Below are positions 1 through 5,596 of a stretch of 5,845 nt of DNA, piece by piece; the stretch's first letter is position 1; each line of letters begins with the position of its first letter. The notes under the pieces are model-generated. The model was not told the DNA's origin and did no database searches. It was given only the letters and a program-made list of their open reading frames with translations. A program made the translations under genes and the position numbers. Location: contig JASLXW010000046.1 of assembly GCA_030740135.1 (NCBI GenBank), positions 8,394-14,238 of the forward strand. Reading direction: 5' to 3'. This DNA comes from Nitrospinota bacterium (GTDB lineage: Bacteria; UBA8248; JACPRG01).

Positions 1-604
1 GCTCCACCTTCAGTCCGCCCTTCTCCCCCAGGATCAGCCCTTCCAGAAGGCCCGCCAGGTTGACGGCCAGGATCAAGTTGGTGAGGAGCTTCATCAGCGT
101 CCCCTTCCCGGCCTCTCCCATGTAGCAGATGTTTTTTCCGAACGCCTCGAAAACGGGCTTCAGCTCGTCGAAGACCGCCTCGTCCCCGCCGGCCATGATC
201 GTGAGCTCGCGCACTTCCGCGTGCGGGACCGACCCGCTCACGGGCGCCTCGAAGGGCCGGAAGCCCCGCTTCTCCAACTCGGCGAACCGCTCCCGCTGGA
301 ACGCGGGCGACATCGTGCTCATGTCCACCACGACGGCCCCGGGCTTCGCCCCGTGGACGACGCCCTGCTCTCCGTAAAGGACGTCCCGGATGATCTCGGG
401 GCGCATGAGCATCGTCAGGATCGCGTCGGCGTCCCGGGCGGCGTCGGCCGGGGAGGAGGCGGCGCGAAGCCCGTCGGCCTCGAGGGCGCTCATCTTCTCC
501 TTCACCACGTCGTACCCGCTCACGTTGAAGCCCGCGGTGAGGAGGTGGCGGGAAAGCGGCGTGCCCATGTTTCCGAGACCGATGAATGCGACGTTTTTGA
601 TCAT
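1..604 (-). CDS. 3-hydroxyisobutyrate dehydrogenase / glyoxylate reductase family oxidoreductase (3' end cut by window)
   Basis: This is a beta-hydroxyacid dehydrogenase that reduces a small semialdehyde or 2-oxo acid, or oxidises the matching hydroxy acid, with NAD(P)H in the cytoplasm. Seen: 201 codons from ATG at 604, preceded by AGGGAGA at 613-619 with good spacing. The Rossmann motif GLGNMG is at residues 9-14, DMSTMSP at 94-100, the substrate loop APVSGS at 120-125, and GKGTLMKLLTN at 166-176, in which K172 matches the catalytic lysine of the family. Family proteins are about 290 residues, so roughly 90 C-terminal residues lie beyond the window. Known: many hydroxyisobutyrate dehydrogenases have PVSGG in the substrate loop, whereas PVSGS is typical of the glyoxylate / succinic semialdehyde reductase (GLYR) group. 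I therefore infer the latter type, without certainty about substrate. The gene lies 275 bp downstream of the Gfo/Idh gene in the same direction, separated by a REP-like element, so it may have its own promoter. Confidence 0.9.
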   Translation of the reverse strand, partial: MIKNVAFIGLGNMGTPLSRHLLTAGFNVSGYDVVKEKMSALEADGLRAASSPADAARDADAILTMLMRPEIIRDVLYGEQGVVHGAKPGAVVVDMSTMSPAFQRERFAELEKRGFRPFEAPVSGSVPHAEVRELTIMAGGDEAVFDELKPVFEAFGKNICYMGEAGKGTLMKLLTNLILAVNLAGLLEGLILGEKGGLKVE

Positions 605-720
605 CAGGCGAGTCTCCCTGCGAATTTCGCCCCTGTCCGGGCGCCCATGGTTGAAGCGGCTGAGGCGATGGGTGCGCCCTGAACACACCCTGATTGACGG
701 AAATGGTGAATTCAATAACG

Positions 721-801
721 GTGTAGCGCGGAGGCTTCAGCCTCCGCCCCAACGCCACGCCGAATGGAAAACCAGCGGAGGCTAAAGCCTCCGCGCTACA
801 C
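721..801. repeat. REPIN-like pair of inverted REP palindromes
   Basis: Two 27-nt arms (721-747 and 775-801) are reverse complements of each other at 26 of 27 positions and are separated by 27 nt. Each arm contains its own perfect 9-bp palindrome: GCGGAGGCT at 728-736 pairs with AGCCTCCGC at 739-747, and 775-783 pairs with 786-794, each with a 2-nt loop. The outer sides carry GTAG (723-726) and its complement CTAC (796-799), one base outside the stems. Known: REP elements recognised by RAYT (Y1 HUH, TnpA-REP) transposases combine a GTAG or GGAG tetranucleotide with an adjacent hairpin, and paired inverted REPs form REPINs. The layout here fits that architecture. It lies between the end of the Gfo/Idh gene and the hydroxyacid dehydrogenase gene, where it could also fold into one long cruciform or an mRNA-stabilising stem. 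No U-tract follows on either strand, so a simple intrinsic terminator is unlikely. No RAYT gene is in the window. Confidence 0.85.
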
Positions 802-879
802 GGGGTTCGCGGATCGGTAGCCCGTTACTGATATTACCCCTCGCCACCCAATGCTTCCAACAGTTGGTGGGAAATGCAC

Positions 880-1929
880 TCAGAGTGAAATCCCTTCCAG
901 CATCTCGGCGATCTCCACCGGCCGGCCTTCCTTGGCCGAGCGGATGGCCGCGTGGACGAAGGCCGCGGCCAGGACGCCCTCGCGCACGCCGGTCTCCGGC
1001 GCCTTGCCGGACCGGACGCAATCGGCGAACTCGTCCATCTGCTCACGCGTCATGTCCCCGGGCGTGAGGTCCACGGGGTTTCGCTCCGCGCTGCCTTTCT
1101 CCTGAAGATAGATCTCGGTCGTCCGGTCCATCTCATCCGTCGCCGCGGCGTCCGTCCGGTCGGTGGTCATGTAGAGGTTCGCCTGATTGCCGAAGGCGTT
1201 GAAGGTGTACACCAGAGGCGTGGCGAAGCTACACCCCATGTACCCCAGGGCGCCCGACTCGAGCTCGATCAGGGACATGTGGACATCGTCGATCTCGGCC
1301 GGCGTGTCGAGCTTGCTGACCCGGCTGGTCACGCTGCGGATGGGGCCGAAGAGGTAGGCCATCGTATCGGCGTGATGGATCCCGATCTGCGTGAGCGGCC
1401 CGCCGGGGCACTCGGCGTCGAAGAACCGCCACTTGTCCGGCGTGAGCGATTGCCCGACGCCGACGCTGAAGTTGCATTCCGCCATGATGGGCTTGCCGAG
1501 CCGTCCCTCGTCGATTAACCGCCGGGCGGCCCGATGGCCGGCGTTTCGGCGGTAGCAGTGGCCGGTCATGAGGGTCAGGCCCGAGCCTTTGTGCGCCTCG
1601 ACCACCTCCTTGGCCTCGGAGAGGGTGTTGGTGATCGGTTTCTCGACGAAGATGTGCTTTCCGGCCCCGATGGCCTGGAGGATCTGTTCGCCGTGGACGG
1701 AATTGGGCGTCGTCAGGATGACGGCCTCTACGTCGGCGTTCCCGAGGATTTCTTCATAGCTCTCCGATTCCCCGCACCCGTAGGTCTCGGCGAACTTCTT
1801 CCGCTTCTCGGGCGTCCGCGTGAAGCAGGTGACGAGACGGTACTTGGGGTTGTTCTTGACAGCGACGGCGGTCGGCGTCGACCACCATCCGATTCCCACA
1901 ACGCCCACGCCGACGGGTTGTTCGGACAT
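880..1929 (-). CDS. Gfo/Idh/MocA family NAD(P)-dependent oxidoreductase
   Basis: This is a predicted cytoplasmic dehydrogenase of 349 residues, the usual size for the family, which oxidises or reduces sugars, inositols and related polyols. The ATG at 1929 was chosen because GGAGGAGA (1934-1941) sits just upstream and the protein begins at the Rossmann beta strand; the frame stays open 54 codons further but that part looks non-coding. Seen: nucleotide-binding segment GVVGIGWWS (residues 9-17), the signature EKP at 96-98 within GKHIFVEKP, then GHCYRR at 123-128. The catalytic-region motif GGPLTQIGIHHAD spans 176-188, with H185 in the position of the family's catalytic histidine. The aspartate of the common G-G-x-x-x-D-x-G-x-H pattern is glutamine here (Q181), and the third Rossmann glycine is replaced (S17). 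The C-terminal half (about 130-340) is the alpha/beta substrate domain. It lies 246 bp downstream of lutBC on the same strand; a link to lactate or sugar-acid catabolism is only contextual. The substrate cannot be named. Confidence 0.92.
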   Translation of the reverse strand: MSEQPVGVGVVGIGWWSTPTAVAVKNNPKYRLVTCFTRTPEKRKKFAETYGCGESESYEEILGNADVEAVILTTPNSVHGEQILQAIGAGKHIFVEKPITNTLSEAKEVVEAHKGSGLTLMTGHCYRRNAGHRAARRLIDEGRLGKPIMAECNFSVGVGQSLTPDKWRFFDAECPGGPLTQIGIHHADTMAYLFGPIRSVTSRVSKLDTPAEIDDVHMSLIELESGALGYMGCSFATPLVYTFNAFGNQANLYMTTDRTDAAATDEMDRTTEIYLQEKGSAERNPVDLTPGDMTREQMDEFADCVRSGKAPETGVREGVLAAAFVHAAIRSAKEGRPVEIAEMLEGISL

Positions 1930-1951
1930 CTTGTCTCCTCCAAAGGGTGGA

Positions 1952-1968
1952 CCGGGCGTCCCGCCCGG
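1952..1968 (-). promoter_or_regulatory. GC-rich hairpin in the leader of the Gfo/Idh gene
   Basis: A perfect 7-bp inverted repeat, CCGGGCG / CGCCCGG with a 3-nt loop, lies ten bases upstream of the Shine-Dalgarno site of the Gfo/Idh gene. On the minus-strand transcript it would form a stable stem in the 5' leader. No run of U follows, so it does not look like an intrinsic terminator. It may affect ribosome access or mark the end of the upstream transcript. The structure is visible; the role is a guess. Confidence 0.4.
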
Positions 1969-2092
1969 CAAGAAGAACGTCGCGCAATGAGCCAACCAAC
2001 TTGAACGGTGCCACCGCCTCGGTGGTCCCCTTCCCGGCCCGTCACACGCCCGCAGAAAACAGGCTGTGAAACCTGGTCGGCGCCCATCCATT

Positions 2093-2124
2093 GGGTCATT
2101 GATTGACAGACAATCCCCTGACCC
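2093..2124 (-). terminator. Interrupted hairpin downstream of lutBC (possible factor-dependent end or processing site)
   Basis: On the minus strand this reads as outer stem GGGTCA / TGACCC (6 bp), a small internal loop of 3 and 2 nt, inner stem GATTG / CAATC (5 bp) and a 5-nt loop. It begins 51 nt after the lutBC stop codon. No T-tract follows, so it does not meet the standard rule for an intrinsic terminator. It could be a transcript 3' boundary, an RNase processing site, or, read as DNA, an operator for the downstream Gfo/Idh gene. The rest of the gap 1930-2175 also has a CCACCG / CGGTGG 6-bp stem at 2011-2025. I see no gene and no convincing promoter in this gap. Confidence 0.3.
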
Positions 2125-2175
2125 GGCCTACCCCGTTTCGGCATCCGCGTTCGTCGGAAATCCGCGTCAAGCGAC

Positions 2176-4449
2176 TCAATGGTCCACCAACCCCAATCCC
2201 CGGCCGGCCCCGGACTCCGTCCCGGCCGCCGGCGGGGCCGCGGTTTCGGCGGACCCAAACGGTCCCTGGCTGGAATCGGCCGCCGCGCCGCTTTCCAGAA
2301 TGATGACGTGGACCTCTTTGGGGCCATGCGCCCCCAAGGTCGGGACCATCCCGATGTCCGCGCTCAGGCTGGGCCCGGTGATCAGGTCGATGGCCTGAAT
2401 CCCGTTCGCCCCGGAACCGGGCGCGAAGGCCTCCCCGATCACGCCCGGAAGGTCGTCCAGGCCCTCCACCAGGCGGCCTTCCGGTAAAATGGCCAGATGA
2501 ACGTCGGGGAGGAGGGAAACCAGACGCGAGCGGCCCGGACTCCCGATCAGCATGAGCGTCCCGGACGAGGCCAAGCCGAGATGAGCTTCGGTGATCCCGA
2601 GGTCCGCCGTCTTCAAGGCCTCGAAATCCCGGTTCCGTCCCGGCCCCCAAAACCAACCCGCCCCGCTCCCTTCCCTCGAGACGGACCCTTCCAGGATGCG
2701 CAACAGCGGCGTGTCCCAGGCCGCGACCGAGGCGACGCCCTTCTCTTGAAGCAAGGCCGACACGATCCGGGAGGCCTCGCGCAGGTCCTTCGCCCGGTGC
2801 GCGTTTCCGCTCACCCCCTCGAGCTCGCGGCAGAACCGCTCCGCCATGTCTCCCGGCGGCCGATCGGCGGGCTGGACGCGGAGGCCGCCGACGTGCTCCA
2901 CGCCGGTCTTCAGGGCGCGGGCGGCCCGCTGAATCATCTCCGGTTCCCGACCGTTCGGTCCCCGGCCGTCCGGCGCCCGGCCGTCTTGCTCCCCCTCTCC
3001 CGCGCCCCCATTCGGCAGGGGCGGCGGGGGCGTCGACGGCGCGCCGTCCCACTGAAGCTCTCTCCACCGAGACTGAAAGGAGCGCTCCGCGAAGGCGGGG
3101 AACATGCGCGTTCGCGTCCAGCGGCTCAACGGCCAGGGGAGTCTCGCGATCCCGCCGTCCCGGGCGAAGGGAAGCTGGACCTTCGCGGCGGTCCAGCCGG
3201 CCGCCTGGTAGAGCCAAGGGCGGCGAAGGACGAAACCGGCCGTCCGGAAGATGGCGCGCTCGAACCACGGCGTCTCTTTTTTCTCCGTGATCGAGGCCCT
3301 CATCTCCAGGATCATGCGGGGGATGTCCACTTTGACGGGGCAGGCGTCCAGGCACGCCCCGCAGAGGCTCGAGGCGAACGGCAGGTCGCCCGAGTTCTCG
3401 CGCCCCCACAGCACGGGAGACAGGATGGCGCCGATGGGGCCCGGGTAGACGGAATCGTAGGCGTGGCCGCCCACCTTCCGGTAGACCGGACAGGCGTTGA
3501 GGCAGGCCCCGCACTTGATGCAGTTGAAGGCCTCCTGGAACGGCCCCGCCAGATGGGCGGAGCGGCCGCCGTCGTGGATGATCAGGTGGAGCTCCTCCGG
3601 ACCCTCGGCTCGGTCCACCGCCCGTCTCGCGCCCGTGACCAGCGAGACATAGGCGGTCATCTTCTGGCCCGTTCCGCAGCGCGCCAAAAGCTTCAGGAGC
3701 AGACAGACGTCCTCCACGGTCGGGACGACCTTTTCCAGCCCCATGACGGCGATGTGCACCGGGGGGACGCTCGTCACCATGCGCCCGTTGCCCTCGTTGG
3801 TCACGAGGACGACCGTCCCCGTTTCCGCCACGGCGAAGTTGACGCCGCTGATCCCGATCCCCGCTTCCATGAAGGCCTCGCGCAACTTTTTCCGCGCCAG
3901 GGCGGTCATGGCCTCGTTCTCGGTCGGGGGCAGGGACTCGCCGAACTTCCGGTTGAGCAGGTCGGCGATCTGCTCCGCGGTCTTGTGGATGGCCGGGGCG
4001 ATGAGGTGGGAGGGCCGCTCACCCGCCAGTTGGAGGATCCACTCCCCCAGATCCGTTTCCACCGGGTTCAGCCCGGCCTTTTCCAGGGCCGCGTTGAGGT
4101 GAATCTCCTCGGTGGCCATGGACTTGGACTTGATGATGGGCGGCATTCCGCGCCGCTCGGCGATTTGGAGGACGGTCTCGATGACCGCTTGGGCGTCGTC
4201 GCAAAAATGGACCCGGCCCCCGACCCGCTCGACGCTTTCGGCCAGGCGGGCCAGGTGGCGGTCGACGTGGTTCAGCGTGGAGGTCCGGATCTCGGACGCG
4301 CGCGTCCGGAGGGCGTCGGAGTCTTCCAGCGTCGCCAGGGCCCCGGCCCTGCGGGTGTCGAAGGCGTGCGTGGCGCGGCGCAGGGCCTCCTGAAGATTCG
4401 CGTCGGCCAGGGCGATCCGGGCCCTGCGGCGGAAGCTTTTATGGGGCAT
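2176..4449 (-). CDS. lutB: LutB-LutC fusion: iron-sulfur lactate utilization protein with C-terminal LutC/LUD domain
   Basis: This 757-residue cytoplasmic protein combines two subunits of the LutABC complex, which oxidises L-lactate to pyruvate. LutB part, residues 1 to about 468: a LUD domain (about 65-300, with NFAVAETGTVVLV at 204-216, TSVPPVHIAV at 226-235 and VTGARR at 271-276). It continues with a first iron-sulfur motif C310-x2-C313-x2-C316-x3-C320-P, a second C363-x2-C366-x3-C370-P, then a Trp/Arg-rich LutB C-terminal region (about 385-468). A Pro/Gly-rich linker follows (469-503). The LutC part (504-719) is a second LUD domain with GLASSGTLMLI at 625-635, LVSLLPDVHLAIL at 643-655, ITGPSLSADI at 690-699 and GPKEVHVIIL at 709-718. 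A 38-residue Ala/Gly-rich tail ends the chain. B. subtilis LutB and LutC are separate proteins of roughly 480 and 240 residues, so the length equals their sum plus linker and tail. The ATG at 4449 overlaps the lutA stop by 11 bp and has GGGGAGG at 4453-4459, suggesting translational coupling; the frame extends upstream only into lutA. Confidence 0.93.
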   Translation of the reverse strand: MPHKSFRRRARIALADANLQEALRRATHAFDTRRAGALATLEDSDALRTRASEIRTSTLNHVDRHLARLAESVERVGGRVHFCDDAQAVIETVLQIAERRGMPPIIKSKSMATEEIHLNAALEKAGLNPVETDLGEWILQLAGERPSHLIAPAIHKTAEQIADLLNRKFGESLPPTENEAMTALARKKLREAFMEAGIGISGVNFAVAETGTVVLVTNEGNGRMVTSVPPVHIAVMGLEKVVPTVEDVCLLLKLLARCGTGQKMTAYVSLVTGARRAVDRAEGPEELHLIIHDGGRSAHLAGPFQEAFNCIKCGACLNACPVYRKVGGHAYDSVYPGPIGAILSPVLWGRENSGDLPFASSLCGACLDACPVKVDIPRMILEMRASITEKKETPWFERAIFRTAGFVLRRPWLYQAAGWTAAKVQLPFARDGGIARLPWPLSRWTRTRMFPAFAERSFQSRWRELQWDGAPSTPPPPLPNGGAGEGEQDGRAPDGRGPNGREPEMIQRAARALKTGVEHVGGLRVQPADRPPGDMAERFCRELEGVSGNAHRAKDLREASRIVSALLQEKGVASVAAWDTPLLRILEGSVSREGSGAGWFWGPGRNRDFEALKTADLGITEAHLGLASSGTLMLIGSPGRSRLVSLLPDVHLAILPEGRLVEGLDDLPGVIGEAFAPGSGANGIQAIDLITGPSLSADIGMVPTLGAHGPKEVHVIILESGAAADSSQGPFGSAETAAPPAAGTESGAGRGLGLVDH
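2941..2985 (-). repeat. Three 15-bp tandem repeats encoding the end of the LutB-LutC linker
   Basis: Three consecutive 15-bp units encode DGRAP, DGRGP and NGREP (residues 489-503 of the LutB-LutC protein). Units one and two match at 13 of 15 bases; the third has diverged further but keeps the GG-x-CGG core. The repeat ends exactly where LutC homology begins. Directly before it (about 2986-3045) the linker is Pro/Gly-rich and includes PPPPLPNGGAGEGEQ. Its DNA contains a CGCCCCC / GGGGGCG inverted repeat with a 17-nt loop. Replication slippage or insertion of a repetitive element are both possible origins. Confidence 0.8.
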
Positions 4450-5290
4450 GGTCCTCCCCTTCCCGGGGGACGTTCGCCCCGGCTTGCGGAGGCGGGGCGG
4501 CATCCTCCGGCGGAGCCAGGACTTCGGCCAAATGGAGACAGCGCGGCGGGGGGCCGTCCAGGCCCATCTCGACCCATTTCCCCGCGCCGACCCGGAGCTG
4601 CATGAGACAACCGCCGTCGGCCGTCACGATGGTGTCGGCGCCGCATTCCCGGGCGGCCTGGAGCTTTTCTTTCAGGATGGCCGTGGAGACCTCGTCGAAC
4701 TTCACGGCGAAGCTGCCCCCGAAGCCGCAGCAGCGGTCCGCACCGGGCAGATCGACGACCTCGGCCCCGGTCTCGGCCAGCAGCTTTCGCGGCGCGTCCC
4801 GCAGTCCCAGACCCCGCAGGGCGTGACAGGAATCGTGGACCGCGATCTTGCCGAAGCCTTTCCCGGATTGGGGGGCGTCCCCCCCCCCCTCCCTCTTCGT
4901 CCCTTCCGGACGCGAGGCCAGGAAAGCGGAGAGCTCGATCACCCGGCCGCTGAACCGGATCGCCCGGGCGCGCGTCCAGGGGTCGCCCTCGAAGAGACTG
5001 GGATAGACGGATTTGCACATCCAGCCGCAGGACCCGGAAGGGATCACCACGGGGCCGTCCTCCCCGAACAACTCGATGTTCCGCTCGGCCAGGCGGCGGG
5101 CTTCATCATGGAACCCGTTGTTGTAGTGGGGGAGGCCGCAGCACGTCTGGCCGGATGGGCAGTCCACCCGGACGCCGAGGCGGCGGATCGCCCGCACGGC
5201 GGCCTCGGCCACTTCGGGAAAGAACTGGTCCGCCAGGCAGGTCACCAACAAGGAGACGCGCCCGGCCTCTTGCGCCGATTCCCGCGGCAT
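4439..5290 (-). CDS. lutA: LutA-type (Fe-S)-binding lactate utilization protein with two CCG domains
   Basis: This is the cysteine-rich subunit of the LutABC L-lactate oxidation complex, related to the electron-transfer CCG-domain proteins of GlpC and heterodisulfide reductase. Seen in 283 residues: the first CCG domain has C18, the C50-C51-G pair (TCCGLPHYNNG), and PSGSCGWMCK with C88 and C92. The second has HDSCH (C155), the C187-C188-G pair in RCCGFGGSF, and ADGGCLMQL with C228. A typical LutA is about 240 residues. The excess is a Gly/Lys-rich loop between the domains (about 127-147), which contains an 11-G tract, and a Pro-rich C-terminal tail (about 259-283). Two starts are possible: GTG at 5302 and ATG at 5290. 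I chose the ATG because GGAGGT (5295-5300) is placed correctly for it and covers the GTG. The 3' end overlaps the LutB-LutC gene by 11 bp. It is the first gene of the leftward operon. Confidence 0.93.
   Translation of the reverse strand: MPRESAQEAGRVSLLVTCLADQFFPEVAEAAVRAIRRLGVRVDCPSGQTCCGLPHYNNGFHDEARRLAERNIELFGEDGPVVIPSGSCGWMCKSVYPSLFEGDPWTRARAIRFSGRVIELSAFLASRPEGTKREGGGDAPQSGKGFGKIAVHDSCHALRGLGLRDAPRKLLAETGAEVVDLPGADRCCGFGGSFAVKFDEVSTAILKEKLQAARECGADTIVTADGGCLMQLRVGAGKWVEMGLDGPPPRCLHLAEVLAPPEDAAPPPQAGANVPREGEDHAP
4870..4889 (-). repeat. 11-G homopolymer with self-complementary G6/C6 stem inside lutA
   Basis: On the minus strand lutA contains eleven consecutive G (4879-4889), followed by ACG and six C (4870-4875). 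The last six G can pair with the six C around a 3-nt ACG loop. The tract encodes Gly135-Gly137 and flanking bases in the loop between the two CCG domains. The frame is intact on both sides, because both domains read normally. Long homopolymers are prone to slippage, and a one-base change would remove the second CCG domain and could uncouple LutB-LutC translation. Confidence 0.85.
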
Positions 5291-5294
5291 CCGG

Positions 5295-5300
5295 ACCTCC
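5295..5300 (-). promoter_or_regulatory. Ribosome binding site deciding the lutA start
   Basis: GGAGGT on the minus strand lies four bases before the ATG at 5290. It overlaps the alternative in-frame GTG start at 5302, which has no comparable site in front of it. This favours the ATG and a 283-residue LutA. Confidence 0.75.
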
Positions 5301-5355
5301 ACGCCGAAGATGGGTTCAGTGACAGGGGCCGACGGCCCGCTCGTTCAGAGGCGTC

Positions 5356-5364
5356 ATTCTACCA
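5356..5364 (-). promoter_or_regulatory. Candidate extended -10 promoter for lutA
   Basis: The minus strand reads TGG-TAGAAT here, matching five of six bases of the bacterial -10 consensus with the extended TG at the right distance. A second TAGAAT lies ten bases upstream at 5366-5371 without the TG. No good -35 is seen at 16-18 bp from either, as can be the case for extended -10 promoters. Transcription would begin roughly 60 bases before the lutA start codon. This is inference from motif resemblance only. Confidence 0.3.
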
Positions 5365-5383
5365 CATTCTATCGGAAGGGTTG

Positions 5384-5400
5384 GCCGGCGGGAGGCCGGC
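5384..5400. repeat. GCCGGC-GGGAG-GCCGGC stem-loop
   Basis: Two GCCGGC hexamers, each a palindrome, flank a 5-nt GGGAG spacer. They can form a 6-bp stem on either strand, and a partial third copy (GCCGGT) follows directly at 5401-5406. It lies in the divergent intergenic region, upstream of the TAGAAT boxes of lutA. It could be a protein-binding site or a degenerate repeat; no T-tract marks it as a terminator. Confidence 0.4.
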
Positions 5401-5596
5401 GCCGGTTCGGGGGCATCCTTTCCGCCGTGTGCTAGGATGTAAATCTTTTTGTTTTCCGCAAGGTGGATATCAGGGGACGCGGGATGTCCTCGACGCCGGG
5501 ATCGGCCTGACCGATGCGTCGCGTTCGGCGGATATCCGGCTCTTTTCAACGTGCCCGGGCCGGGTTGGCGGCGACTCACAGGGGCGGCCTCGATCG

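Larger units (their letters stand above)
5291..5596. other. Divergent intergenic region between lutA and the EamA-type transporter
   Basis: These 306 bases must hold the 5' signals of both flanking operons. It contains the lutA leader with a small stem GGGCC-GAC-GGCCC (5326-5338), two TAGAAT boxes for the minus strand, the GCCGGC stem at 5384-5400, and a T-rich stretch (5444-5455). A second minus-strand promoter candidate pairs TTTACA (5438-5443) with AAGGAT (5415-5420) at a 17-bp spacing. On the plus strand, TGC-TAGGAT (5430-5438) resembles an extended -10 without a good -35. The palindrome CGGATATCCG (5529-5538) shares GGATATC with 5465-5471. Short open frames here on either strand resemble no protein I know. 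No RNA gene is recognised. Confidence 0.6.

Noticed and set aside
129..785. Several plus-strand open frames of 82 to 153 codons over the hydroxyacid dehydrogenase gene
   Set aside because: All lie mostly opposite a minus-strand gene with clear Rossmann and catalytic motifs; none has a recognisable domain of its own.
721..801. CRISPR array or simple intrinsic terminator at the inverted repeats
   Set aside because: There are only two units and they are inverted rather than direct repeats, with no T-tract after the stem. A REP-type pair explains them better.
857..867. CCAAC-A-GTTGG palindrome just downstream of the Gfo/Idh stop codon
   Set aside because: The loop is one base, too tight for a hairpin, and there is no T-tract. 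An 11-bp palindrome alone is not enough to call an operator.
1930..2091. N-terminal extension of the Gfo/Idh gene by 54 codons
   Set aside because: The extension has no family similarity, and the strong GGAGGAGA site immediately precedes the ATG at 1929 where the Rossmann fold begins.
2096..3514. A 472-codon minus-strand open frame overlapping lutBC in another frame
   Set aside because: It is Arg/Gly/Pro-rich with no motifs and lies wholly or mostly over the LutB-LutC coding sequence; an out-of-frame shadow of high-GC DNA.
2497..4605. A 702-codon open frame on the plus strand, opposite lutBC
   Set aside because: It is the mirror of a GC-rich coding frame on the other strand. Its translation is rich in Arg, Gly, Pro and Asp with no recognisable domain, while the minus-strand frame has clear LutB and LutC motifs.
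5316..5579. An 87-codon minus-strand open frame upstream of lutA
   Set aside because: Composition is like random high-GC sequence, no domain is recognisable, and it covers the promoter region of two divergent genes.
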